From: Bryoerythrophyllum caledonicum
Lineage: Eukaryota > Streptophyta > Bryopsida > Pottiales > Pottiaceae
NCBI GenBank assembly: GCA_963971425.1
Contig: OZ020518.1
Location: 16,186,990 to 16,250,989 of the forward strand
DNA length: 64,000 nt
Direction: 5' to 3'
A model generated the notes under the pieces. It searched no databases. It was given only the letters and a program-made list of their open reading frames with translations, and had not been told where the DNA came from. Position 1 is the first letter of the stretch. Every line of letters starts with the position of its first letter. Below are positions 12,265 through 23,189 of the stretch, one piece after another. Both the position numbers and the translations under genes were made by a program.

Positions 12265-14246
12265 CTACGGAGTCTTCTTGTTCCGGCTGCTCCTATCCCT
12301 AGGGTATGCTTCCACCGCGTTTGTAGCCCTGTCGGTCTTCTCCAGAGTTGGTTCCGGTATCTGGTTCTTGCCTTCGGAAGCTGTGGTTGTTGGCTCTGGG
12401 TCGTCAGAGGAGGGTACCACCTGTGTTGCCTTCTCTGCCGTGCCGGCCGTGGTTCCTACCACATTCTTGACACTGGAAGTCTCCTCCGGAAGACCCCTGG
12501 ATTATGGTGGAGTCGTCTTCCGGATGGTGGAGGAGGGGGAGAAAGAAGGAAGCCGGAAAACCGGGGGAGTCCCTTGGAAAAGCGCTGCCGGAAGCATGTT
12601 CTTCCAAGACTTGACGGTCTCCGGGCTCGGCAGAGGGACCTTGTTCCAGCGCATGGGTGAAGTCGCGTCGGGCGTACGAAGGATCTCCTCCGCCTGCCGC
12701 TTACCTTTATCCTTTCCGGAAGCCTCCGGCGCTCTGCTCAACGGTTCGGCGACATCCGATGATTAGTCGAGGTCAATGGGTGAGTTTTGCGCCAGGGATT
12801 CCTCCCGAACCATGATGTTGGCCGCGTTGTTGGCCAAAAGCTGCATCTGCCCCCATGTCTTCTCCATCTTCCGTCCGTGATCCATGAGGAACTGGATGAT
12901 CTGCCCACGGTTCACCTTCCCTTCCTTCTCCAAGCGTTCGTTGAAGAGGAGGCTCTGGTTGACCGTGTCAACCAAAAAACTCAACGCCTCTCGGACCTCC
13001 ATGAGCGCTTGAGCCGATGCAGTGGCCTTGTCCTCCGCCTCCTTTCGGGCGATATGTGCCTCCGTCACTACTTCCGCCATTGCCAAATGTTGTTGCAGCT
13101 TTGACGAGATTGAATCAAAAGTGCTTGCTGCTCCTCCAACACAGTCAATGGGGCCTTGACGTGACGAAGGTCCTTTAAGCGGGCCATAACCTCCGATACC
13201 TTATCCACCTCGAGCTCATTCATGATTTTGAACATCATCTCCGAGCTGTCTGCGATGAACTCGTTGAGCATCGAGGTCCTCCAGGCTATGTGCTTGAGTA
13301 ACTCCATAATGTCTTCTGACGGTTGTTCGCAGAGTTCCGGAGGCTTGGCATTCGGTACTCATGGCGGTCGCGTGGATGGGCCTGCCACCGCCGGATCTTC
13401 GGAGGTCGTATCCATCCGCATCGGTGGTGATTCCGCTGCTTCCACCTCCGGCTACACCGATCAACTTCGCTTCCGGGTTTGAGGGGTTTCAATCGGAGGC
13501 GGCTTCGGTCTCGTCTTCCGAGTCGGTTTCCGGTCCGCCATACTTCTGAATGTTCAGAAGTTCTTCATACTCGTCTTGTTCTATGGGCTTCAGCAACTCG
13601 TGCTTGATATAGAGATGAGTTAGGTAAGGCTAAAGCGGCAATCCGGCTTTCCTCGTCCAGTGGAGGCCCTTGACTAATCTCCCCACGAGGTCTTGCATCA
13701 ATGATGCCCATTCGACGGTGATCTTCCCCTACATGGCACCTAAGAAAACCCTTGCCTACTTGAACACCAGTCGCTTGGGCTTTTCCGGATGGAAGATTGG
13801 GTTTAGAAACCCTACAACTATCCGTGCTTGGAGGCAAGCGAGGTCGCTTGTGGTGAACCCGTACTTCGGGTCCGCGTGACGGTTAAACTCCCCCATCAAC
13901 GAATTCGTCGTTCTTCTGCACCTTCACTTCTCCTTCTCGAAAGCCATACGTGCGCTTCCACTCCGCCGCTGTCCATCTCTCCGGGTGAGCTTTGAGACTT
14001 CCATCGTACTGGTTGTCGGGCGCTTCGATCAGCTCCGTCACCAGGCCTTCCTCCTTCGTGCCCGACATCCCTGTCGTCGGTAGGGTACTCCGGACTATGC
14101 ACGTCCCGGTCGTCGATAGGGTACTCCGGAGTATGCACGTCCCTATCGTCGGTAGGGTATTCCGGAGTCACCCTTACGATCGGTAGCCCTCTAGTGGTCG
14201 TGTTCTTCATCTTCCCCGGTCTTCCGGCTTGCTCTCTTCCAGCCAT
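12265..14246 (-). pseudogene. Gag-like or transposon-associated protein, broken
   Basis: On the minus strand a long protein can be followed in pieces through frameshifts. The order is: an N-terminal part with three 11-residue repeats of the EYPTDDRDVH type; a block with ERWTAAEWKRTYGFREGE, HADPKYGFTTSDLACLQAR and ITVEWASLMQDLVGRL; a heptad-rich, probably coiled-coil part (about 13310-12800); and a Pro/Ser/Thr-rich tail. A run of five G near 13890 shifts the frame, and another shift lies near 13100. Five in-frame stops remain, all TAA or TAG and none TGA. That fits CAA/CAG codons changed by C-to-T deamination of methylated DNA. I do not recognise a specific family. 'Gag-like' is a guess from coil content and genomic setting. 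Confidence 0.5.
14076..14172 (-). repeat. 33-bp tandem repeat, three copies
   Basis: Units of the type 'gtcgtcggtagggtactccgg' are repeated three times with few changes. They encode the 11-residue peptide repeat at the N terminus of the gag-like pseudo-ORF. The unit is a multiple of three and frame is kept, which suggests it arose while the protein was still translated. Confidence 0.85.
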
Positions 14247-14825
14247 GGCAGTCTTTCAACCTTTCTTCTCTCCGGTCACACGTGCAAGCACTGAACTCAC
14301 CAAAGCACTCGTACTACAAAAATGCTACCGGATGCAAAAAAAAAAACGGAAAGTGGGAGGAATAGAAAATGAGTGAGAGAGAGAGAGAGAGAAGAAACGA
14401 CAACTGTGATAAGTTCTTGTTTCTGACCCTTTTATAATGGGCACGATGTATGGTATCACATAGCGGCTCTGGTGTCGCTTCTGAAACCCCATGATGATGT
14501 TTCCGGTTTCCTGATATCTTACGGAATACTCCGGACATTTTCTGGTTATCCAGACGTTTGGTTACGAGAAAGTTGCTTAAAACAACAACGTTTAACGATT
14601 TTATTTTTAGCACAAAATCCTTATTTCATATTTCCTACCTAGTTGTACTAGGATGCGCTGTTCTTACCACTAATTTTTAAAACATTTCGTGAATTACCAG
14701 ATTTATGAAGGTTACATCCGGAACCTTGTGGGAACGAATTCCTACAAATATACAATTTTCATGTCCACAAAATCTCTCTTGACAAAATTGTAAGATTACA
14801 CAACAATAGATATTTTTTTAGCAAA

Positions 14826-15401
14826 CTACACTAAACATCGCATTTAGTGTAGACTACACTAAAAATGAACCTTTTCACTAAATGTAAGAATCACAATTAG
14901 TGTAATGACATTACAACACACTAAATGTAAAACATTACACTATATGTGAATGGCAGTAAAAATTGGATTTTATTTTTTTTACTTGTGCACAATTAGTGTA
15001 TGAAAAGCTTGCCGCACTGAATGAAAAACAACACTGTTCAGAGGAGCATAAGTCACTCAAAAAGAATTGGAAGTACACTTATAAGATGTTTTCTGACATC
15101 TAAATTTTTTGTAGATGTCAAAAAACATCTCATATGTTTAATTTGAAAAAAATTTGAGTAAGTTATGGGCATTCCAAGATTTAGATGATGTAAAGAAAGA
15201 TTTCGATTGATTGGAGGTAAGGAGAGGTGGGAAATAGGAAAAGTCAATATCAAGAATAAAGACATGATGGCTAGTAGGCGGTTGATTGAGGCATCATCAA
15301 TGATGTTGGCGGCTAACACCAATCGTGAACTTGTTCACAAATAGTGTAGTAGGGTAATTACACTATATGTGTGACTACACTAAATGCAATGTTTAGTGTA
15401 G
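14826..15401. mobile_element. MITE with 27-bp terminal inverted repeats (family M1)
   Basis: The left end at 14826-14852 reads CTACACTAAACATCGCATTT then AGTGTAG. The right end at 15375-15401 is its reverse complement with one mismatch. Each TIR is itself nearly palindromic (CTACACTAAA...TTTAGTGTAG). The interior is AT-rich, with extra CACTAAATGTA and AGTGTA words and a hairpin near 15088-15136. No transposase is encoded, so it is non-autonomous. Confidence 0.8.
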
Positions 15402-16618
15402 CTACTACCTAGTGTGCCCATCTCAAGCATTCATAACAGCCATCATACGGAAAGACATGCTAAAAATGAGAGTGTCTATAATCTCTTCACTCACACTTTC
15501 TCATGCCCATCAAATGGCTTTGATCAATTCTACTTTATTCTTCCGTATGACCTCATTTTGTACGGAGTCTTTAACTGTCTTCTAAAGGGTTCCAATTAGA
15601 TAGATAAATACAGTCTCCTTCAGGAAATGGATGTAAGTACATTACAATTTACGAGCCAATAAATACGTTCTTTTTTATGCACAATGACCTTAGCACCTTG
15701 TATCCATGGAAGATGACGCTCCAACGCATCAAAATAGGCAACTGAGGCTTTGGAGAAAAGCCCATTATATGAGCAAGCTAGAACAACTTGCAAAGTTGCG
15801 TACAAAATGAGGTCCTACTGAAGAAATAAGAATAATTGATCAAAACCATTCACCAAGCATGGAAAGACATGAGTGAGGAGATTATAGAAGTTCTCAATTT
15901 TGCATGGCTTTATGTATAATGGGTGTCATGAATGCTCAAGGCGGACACACTAGATCATGGCAACTAGTGTGCTAATAAAAATTCTATTGTTACACGATCT
16001 TACAATTTTATAAAGGAATTTTTTTTGCTCACATGAGAGTAGACTCCACTACCTTCCCAGTGCACTTCATGGTTTTGAATTTAAAGTTTTTTTGAGGTTG
16101 TAGTGACAAGTCAAATTTGATACTTCTTCATAGTTTTGGCAGTTTTCAATGGAAGTACGTGTCTTTACAGAAGGGGACTGTACAGAGAGCCTCTTGGACG
16201 TTCTGTGTCCGGGGCATAGCTTAGAAATACCAAGACTCATTCTACTGAACAAGAAGTCTTACGCAAGAGAAGTTCATCCTGACTTTACTTCACATAATCT
16301 TGAAAGGGCCATGCAAGGCCAGTACAAAAGAGCCTCCGAGAGATACACATGTATCCGAAAAGCCAAACAGTTTCAAGATTCTTACAGGCATCAGCCTTCT
16401 ATTTGCTATATCAACTATCATCACCACAAGTACCGAAAGCACGCTGGAAGAGGAATCCACCAACACGTTCCTCGTTCAGCGAGACTGTCTGAAACACGAT
16501 ATCTGTCGGTGATAGTACTCGAGTCTCCACGTCCAGGCCTTTTCTAACTCACTGGAGGAAAATCAGATCGGATCGAAGTCTGGATCACGATGTACTGTAA
16601 TCTGAAACACAAGCTATA
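15402..16618. other. Spacer; unsupported ORF 16149-16547
   Basis: Contains a 132-codon plus-strand frame (16149-16547) with no recognisable domain and ordinary composition. It ends just downstream of the minus-strand cysteine-rich gene. I see no other signal. It may hold the 3' untranslated region of that gene. Confidence 0.35.
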
Positions 16619-16921
16619 TCATACGGTGCACGGGACCATAATTCCGCAGCAGACATATTTGGTTTTGTCGCAACTGTTGCTGTAGCAGTTGCTGTCGGAC
16701 GTGCAAGCGTGTCCGTCATAACAAGTGTCACTAGGGTCAGGGCAACTGTTCGGGAAGTTAGCCGTTGGCGAGTGGTAGTCCGATGCCGGGAGGGTGTCGT
16801 CCTGTAACATGCGCCTGTGAGCCCCGACCAGCGCCGTGCCTGCAATCACATGGACATGACACATGAGCAGCAACAACACCGGTAGTGTCATCGCCAGGAC
16901 TAAGGGCGGCTGGTTCTTCAT
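16619..16921 (-). CDS. Small secreted cysteine-rich protein, 100 aa, unrecognised
   Basis: Starting at the methionine at 16921, the protein begins MKNQPPLVLAMTLPVLLLLM, a strong signal peptide. A linker follows, then a C-terminal domain with eight cysteines spaced C-x6-C-x5-C-x5-C-x4-C-x6-CC-x5-C. That arrangement suggests an extracellular disulphide-knotted peptide. I do not recognise the family; the spacing recalls small plant cysteine-rich peptides and dickkopf/colipase-like folds only loosely. The frame is open upstream to a Met at 16999 (126 aa), but the inner start gives the better signal peptide. No intron is needed. The role could be defence, signalling or wall-related; none is shown by sequence. 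Confidence 0.55.
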   Translation of the reverse strand: MKNQPPLVLAMTLPVLLLLMCHVHVIAGTALVGAHRRMLQDDTLPASDYHSPTANFPNSCPDPSDTCYDGHACTSDSNCYSNSCDKTKYVCCGIMVPCTV

Positions 16922-17640
16922 GGCCTTCGTCGCTGAACTACGCTGTGGCAGGAATAGTTGGACGGCTTGGAGGGACACGCTGTGGCGATTGGGACGCAAG
17001 TAAGTCTGGTAGTGCTGGAGAATCCGGAACTGAAGCGGTGAGTTTTATACTAGGCTGCGTTGCACTTTCGGTCAGTGCACTTGGCTTCGCACGCAATTTC
17101 CATTCTACTGTATGCTCTGATTTTTCATCATATGTAAGTGAAAAAAATTTCATTTCATTTTTCAAAGATGGGATCACATGTTTTGTTTATGTCACGGAAA
17201 TTAGAGATTTGTTGGTGGAAATTTGAAATGAATGTGATTTACTAAAGAAATAGTGAAGAAAATCCATATCAAATACAAAATTTGCTCAAAAATTCTGAAA
17301 ACTTCACCAAAGATGTACATTATACTTGTGGTGAAAATGAAACTCCCTTGTTCAACTAAAATTAGAAAATTGGTCAACCGTGGTTCTTGCAATATTGTAT
17401 CCGATTTTATGTATTTTAAAAATTTAAAAATTGGAATGGAAACTAGACTTCATGAACTTCATTTCATTAATTAGGCTCAAGTTCAAAAATATCACTTTAA
17501 TGACTTGAATTTGATGGGAATCACTTTGATGGACATGACAAGGAACAAACAAGCATATCAAGTTATCAACTGACCTTTGACTCTGTCCCGTACTCTTGTG
17601 TTTCAACCATCAATGTAATGACTATTGTTTTTTTTGGAGT
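16922..17640. other. Upstream region of the cysteine-rich gene and spacer
   Basis: AT-rich beyond about 17.1 kb. Short open frames only. I see no recognisable gene or repeat unit. Confidence 0.35.
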
Positions 17641-17756
17641 CAAGCGGTGGTTTTAGAAATTTGGGGGTGAGCACAACGAGCACAAGTTACAACCACTAGA
17701 TGAGAACATGCATTTAGTGGGTGCAAGTATGAGAGAACATGGCTAGGTTTGACTTA

Positions 17757-18167
17757 TTAGAGCATCTCCATTGGGGCACGGGGCGTGGACAGATTTGCCC
17801 TGATACCCGGGTTTTTGAGGAAATGTCTGAATAGTAGAGAAGGAAACGAGGTCCTGCTTTGCCGGGTCCATATCATTTTGCCTCTAGAACGGTGAATTTA
17901 CTCAATTTTCTGTCCCCTCTCCTACATTCCCCATCTTGCCCAGCCACTGCGATTTTGCCACGCGACCGACATCGCGTCGTGTCACTTGACATCTTGTCAT
18001 AATAATAGTCATATGCGTCTTCCCCTGACCCTTCACCGTTTCCCCACCTCTCTCTTCCCCGCTTCCAGTATTGATTTTCCCCGCCTCTAACACTCCCGTC
18101 TCTACTCTTGATAGGAATCTCATGGCCTAGCGTGGAGTTTCTTCTATCAAGAGTGGAGATGCTCTAA
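17757..18167. mobile_element. MITE with TTAGAGCATCTCCA terminal inverted repeats (family M2)
   Basis: The left end TTAGAGCATCTCCA (17757-17770) and right end TGGAGATGCTCTAA (18154-18167) are perfect reverse complements of 14 bp. The 411-bp interior is richer in GC than the flanks and non-coding. The sequences on each side resemble the two halves of a segment found uninterrupted at about 31.24-31.47 kb, so the MITE seems nested in an older repeat. 'GAGCATCTCCA' ends are familiar from plant MITEs. Confidence 0.8.
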
Positions 18168-19162
18168 GGGAGATCCCTTCAAAAAGGAGGTGGTCTCAGG
18201 CAGAGCAATGTTTTTGGCGATTTGGAGCCAAATGGAGAATTTTTTTTCCAAAAAACAAAATTTCAAATATTCCTCCAAACGTGGGAAAATTATGATGTAA
18301 TATCGCCAAAATTGCATTGATGGCCATTTTCATATTGCCATATTGCTTCTAGTGAAAAGCAAGGACTCCGTCATGTTACCAAAAACTTAAAAGGATGTAC
18401 AAATCAATGTTTATGAAGATGGATTCTCCGAAAAAGATGTATATGGAAATTTTTTGGTTTTGTATGGTTTCAGGAGAAAGTTTATGTCGCCACATGTCTG
18501 GCCTCCAAAAAATTTGTGTCGCCACTCTGGCTAAAACCGTGAAACAAAAAAAAAAGCCTTGGTCCCACTTCCATACCTTGATTCCTATGGGTGGACGGCG
18601 TTGCTTGAAATTTTGGGTACGAGGTACAAATTCGTCAATCTGAGAGGGTAGAGGAGCTATGTGCCTTGATTTCATATACTGTACTGCCCTCTTCTGTCCA
18701 TACTTGATGTTTACCTCTATTGAATCGGTAATAGAAGTGGGTATACGCTATATAAGGTCGGATAACCTATCACCACCACTAGCCCCAGAATCAACAATCT
18801 AATGCGGGCCAAAACCACCAGCCGCCCACCCCATTTCCGAAATTTTAGGAAGTCAGTTATGATTGGGTGTCAGTTTATAATTGGTTCAAAGCTCTCAGTT
18901 TTTAGTCTCTTGCACAAGTGGTCATTCGCACAACTTACTGTGGAAGTCGAGAGTTTTGTATGTCGAGAATGGGTCACGACTTACTATCCACTTAAAAAAT
19001 TTGTAGCAATTTCAATATGAAGAAATAAATGGTCACGACAATTGCAGTATTCATGAAATCCTATTTTGAATTCCCAAAAAAAAAAATTCCATGTATACGA
19101 ATGCTATACATAGGTCAACAAGCTTAAGTTGCCAGTTGGTGGTTACAGGTCATCCAACCTTA

Positions 19163-19652
19163 GTGTGCATGGCTCCTAGAGTCAAGGCAGACGCTTCCAT
19201 GCATTATTACGTTGCATGGAAGTCTGCACACAAGCTGAGGTCCTCTCATACGCGCACACCAAGCGTGGAAGATACTTCATGAACTGGGTCCGGCCACCGA
19301 GTCGTGCCAGATTTGTCTTTCATCCTTCTGGGCATCCTTCTGGGCTTCCAGACACATCAAGTACTGTAGGCTTCAATGTCTGCAGTTGCGGTGGGCGCTG
19401 TGTCACGGCTCACACTCAAGTTCCGAGTGACTCCACCGAAGTCACCATGGAAACCGACACCAGCCTGATGAGCTGAGTCTCAAAATCTGGATGAAGAAAT
19501 CCATGGAGCAAATGAGAATCCTGTGCGAATTAGTGGCGCTAATTGTGCGCAGCCAAAGCTTGTCTGTGGCTGTTGGACTCGAGTGACGCTCCCAACAAGG
19601 CCAAGTTTCAGAAGGATGATCATTGATGATCCTGCCTTTCACCCTTGATCAT
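19163..19652 (+). repeat. Long inverted repeat, left arm (490 bp)
   Basis: Matches 22649-23138 in reverse complement almost perfectly; chance open frames of 86 and 66 codons translate identically from both arms. A further short match (18720-18748 with 23145-23173) lies outside the arms. On the left it is separated from the arm by about 410 bp that the right side lacks. The near-identity points to a recent event or ongoing sequence exchange. Confidence 0.95.
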
Positions 19653-20037
19653 GATTTGTGCAAGTTCCATCCAATGTGCTTTATTGGCATGTTTTTTTGT
19701 TAAAAGATTCTGCCCATGTTGCAAAGCTTTGTTCTACGAGCGTCTATACGAGGTATTTGGACTTACTTTGTACATGCCACTAAGCCATGAGAGAAATCCT
19801 GAGAACACTCTTGGTGAAGGGTACCGCAATCATTGGGGCAAAGATTTGATCCGGAGTTGGCGTGTCAATATGCATTCATGATTTGATGATAAAAAATGAC
19901 ATCAGTACGATGTTTGGGTGGGAGGACAACCACCAAGAGATTGTGAGAGTGTGCTAGAAGAACATTGGATGTGTTCCATGTGACCAAGGCAAGCGGAATT
20001 TCTTCTACCAAACTTTGAACTCAGAACAAGTTGTGGG

Positions 20038-20396
20038 ATTCCAAAAATAATCGATTCCAGTTTAGTCAACACCCTCAAGGCCTCGTATGGAACAAAGCGG
20101 GGAAGTTGATCACGGATCATCACGGAAATTTGGACATGGATAGCTGGAGTGCAGTTCAGATGGATCTTTCAAAGTAGAGAGAGAAATGGAGAAACGATGC
20201 AATCAACTATCTTCTAGATGAGCATCATCCATTGACGTTGCAAATGTTAGAACAGTTGAAAAACTTGCAAATATTGCGTAATCGCACTGATGTGGATGGT
20301 CCATTTCGACGGACTCGATTGCGGGCAAGGCGTAACATTCTTCGAGATGATGGAGCTCGACCAAGCGGCACAACGGGACTAAATGAGGATGAGTAG
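20038..20396 (+). pseudogene. Unrecognised coding relic with one in-frame TAG
   Basis: One frame reads through about 118 codons (…RFQFSQHPQGLVWNK…, then …NDAINYLLDEHHPLTLQ…, then an Arg-rich stretch) to a stop at 20394-20396. A single TAG interrupts it after MDLSK. Composition (amphipathic, basic tail) is protein-like. I cannot assign a family. Position inside the inverted-arm block suggests a transposon protein fragment. Confidence 0.4.
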
Positions 20397-20879
20397 ACAT
20401 ATCAAGTAGTGCAAATTGTACAATGTAGGAGGACAATGGCCACTACGATTTTTGTAAATCTTTGATTTTAAATCGAATGATATATTTTATGCTTCACAAT
20501 TATCCGGCATATTGCGCACTTTATGAATGACGAGTATTTCATTGAGTGAATGCAAATTGTACACACTTGTCACTACAGTGATCTATAATTTATAACCAAC
20601 CTTGAACAAAAACTTTTAACCTAGAAGTCCAATTTTAAAACTTGAAAGCCCCTCAAATCTACAGACGCGCGCGTATTCCCTGCAGATGCTCGCACCCCCT
20701 TGCACATGTGGATCTCCACGTCATGAAGCGATTTTCCATGTCATCACATCCTTCTTATTTTTGGTAATTCGTAAAAGAAAAATTGAACTAGGTGATTTTT
20801 CCTCTCCCCACTAGGTCCATTATTTATTGGGGACCAACCGGTCCGTCCACTTGTCCATCTGTCCGGTCCGCCAGATTTA

Positions 20880-21480
20880 GGCCATGTTTGTCTTTTATAA
20901 CAACCTTGCTTGTGCATGTTCCCATGGTTGCAATATATATTTACAATTCTTGAAATTTTGTACAACGATACAAAAAGACAAGAGACACACATTGTGTACA
21001 TAATTTGTATTCCGATCCGACCTACTTATGCCATCTTAAAGGAAAGACTTCAGGAATTGGCAATTTTTGAACTTCCACTCCTTGCAAAATTGTTTTGAAT
21101 ATGCTACATTTTTTTTTTACCTCTAAAAATTGGTATACAAGGAACTAATATCATGCTTAGCATGATGGTAATGAATTTAGACCTATATAGTGTAAATATT
21201 TTGACACCAAGTGAAGTCAAACTTTGTTGATCCACTTTAGGCAAGGAAGAAAATGAGCAGTCTGTTCTACTTCAAATACTATAGAATTTCAATGAATTGT
21301 GGAGTCAAAGATAATGAAATGTTGTATGTGTTAATCAAGATTCTACAACTAAAACTAGAAAAAAATACAGTTAAAACTAGAAAAAAAAATTAGAAATAAT
21401 TCTTTGACTTTACTTGGTGTCATAATCGAGATCCTACAGTTAAAACTAGGAAAAAGAACTATTTTATGTTTCCTTTCCTT
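20880..21480 (+). repeat. Dispersed repeat R1 copy
   Basis: Aligns by eye with the 23.92-24.50 kb and 46.49-47.07 kb copies: 'ttggcaatttttgaacttcc', 'actccttgca', 'tttgaatatgctaca', 'ctctaaaaattgg', 'caccaagtgaagtcaaa', 'gcaaggaagaaaatga'. Confidence 0.7.
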
Positions 21481-21490
21481 ACTCATTGCA

Positions 21491-21693
21491 CTACACCAAA
21501 CATTGAATATAGTGTGGACCAAAGTAGTTCAAGTTTTTACACTAATTGAAAATTTACATCCAATCGGCGACTGACATCCACTTGCTTGAAAACGAATAGC
21601 CAATCAAATTTTCACATGCATGTGCTAGATGAAAGTTAGTGTGGATGATCCACATCAATTATAAATCAACACTATATTCAATGTTTGGTATAG
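21491..21693. mobile_element. Short MITE related to family M1
   Basis: Ends CTACACCAAACATTGAATAT at 21491 and its reverse complement ending TTTGGTATAG at 21693, about 25 bp each with one mismatch. The TIR resembles that of the 14.8 kb element. The interior is about 150 bp and non-coding. Confidence 0.75.
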
Positions 21694-22648
21694 ACCTAAC
21701 AATTTTGAAGTGTAATTCTTGTGATTCATATGTCAACGGTTTTTAGGGATTAAAGTTTTTTGATATTAGAGTTTTCCTGAAAGAACTTCTCGAAGAGGGA
21801 AGCCAAGAGGAATATGGTGCCCGGCCGTATGAGATTTAAAAACGAAAAGAAAGAAAGCATGAGAAATTTCAAATCCCTTTTTTTTTCCTGCTCCTATGAA
21901 ATGTTTGGCAATCAATGTTGTTGGGCTCTATCCCATGCAGGCTAAAGCTCCTCCATAGTACCCTAAGTTCTCAAAGAGTTGACCAATGGTTCCCCCACAC
22001 CTTTCCCAAGCCAAGTCACCATGTGGTACATTGTGCATGTGGTCCGAATTACTAACATAAGACCCCAAGAATTGGAATGACTATCCTGTGTATTTTGATA
22101 ACTTTCATAAAAACTATAATGACTCATTTGAGTTATTCGCAAAGTACCCCAAATACTCAGTTTTTGAACTGTAAAATGAAAAAGCGACGGTCGCCGAGTC
22201 CACTGGCAGGGTTTTACTGTAGACCTTGAATAGAACACTGGACAGATTAGTTTTTGAGCCCCATAATTTCCTAGGGCCAAACTCCAATTTGAGCCTGGCT
22301 TCTATTGAGCGCCAAGTGTTGTCACATGGTACACACTGTTCAAGTCAGCCATGTCAGCGACATTCTGCATTTGTATGCGCCAAACTTGTTCAATCAGCCA
22401 TGTCAGCGACTTTGCTGAATATGCATACGACAGTGGTCCAATCAGCCAACATTGATCAACACTATTCTTGTTTATTTTGGGAGATTTGTGCCATTTGTGG
22501 TAAGTGGCACATCCGTAAAACCCTCAAATCCTAAATTTATTTCATAGGATTACTTTGCGGCTACACTCAAATACAGGTTAGATTTTCAATTTTTCATTTC
22601 CATGAAAAGGAAGACTAAAGACCGGTTCCCTTTACAAATAACTCTGTT

Positions 22649-23138
22649 ATGATCAAGGGTGAAAGGCAGGATCATCAATGATCATCCTTCTGAAACTTGG
22701 CCTTGTTGGGAGCGTCACTCGAGTCCAACAGCCACAGACAAGCTTTGGCTGCGCACAATTAGCGCCACTAATTCGCACAGGATTCTCATTTGCTCCATGG
22801 ATTTCTTCATCCAGATTTTGAGACTCAGCTCATCAGGCTGGTGTCGGTTTCCATGGTGACTTCGGTGGAGTCACTCGGAACTTGAGTGTGAGCCGTGACA
22901 CAGCGCCCACCGCAACTGCAGACATTGAAGCCTACAGTACTTGATGTGTCTGGAAGCCCAGAAGGATGCCCAGAAGGATGAAAGACAAATCTGGCACGAC
23001 TCGGTGGCCGGACCCAGTTCATGAAGTATCTTCCACGCTTGGTGTGCGCGTATGAGAGGACCTCAGCTTGTGTGCAGACTTCCATGCAACGTAATAATGC
23101 ATGGAAGCGTCTGCCTTGACTCTAGGAGCCAGGCACAC
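22649..23138 (-). repeat. Long inverted repeat, right arm (490 bp)
   Basis: Reverse-complement partner of 19163-19652. See that entry for the comparison. Confidence 0.95.
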
Positions 23139-23189
23139 TTTACTGCGTATACCCGCGTCTATTACCGATTCAAGTACGTAGTAAATATA

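Larger units (their letters stand above)
11060..14735 (-). mobile_element. CCGG-rich degenerate retroelement-like block
   Basis: The block is set apart by frequent TCCGG/CCGGA words and higher GC content than the AT-rich flanks. It contains the gag-like pseudo-coding region on the minus strand (12265-14246). A short inverted match, GTTCCCACAA at 11121-11130 and TTGTGGGAAC at 14726-14735, lies near its edges. I found no LTRs and no reverse transcriptase or transposase motif, so the class is unresolved. The short match could be chance. Confidence 0.45.
19653..22648. mobile_element. Internal region between the 490-bp inverted arms
   Basis: About 3.0 kb flanked by the near-identical inverted arms. 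It holds a broken coding relic (20038-20396), a copy of dispersed repeat R1 (about 20.9-21.48 kb) and a short MITE (21491-21693). Arms of this length recall Mutator-like or fold-back elements, but no transposase motif is visible. No target-site duplication can be set with confidence. An inverted segmental duplication is an equal alternative. Confidence 0.5.

Noticed and set aside
12278-12766. 162-codon plus-strand frame
   Set aside because: Opposite strand of the gag-like relic's Pro/Ser/Thr-rich tail; no independent evidence.
16149-16547. 132-codon plus-strand open frame
   Set aside because: No domain, no signal peptide, no splice context. Kept only as a remark on the spacer.
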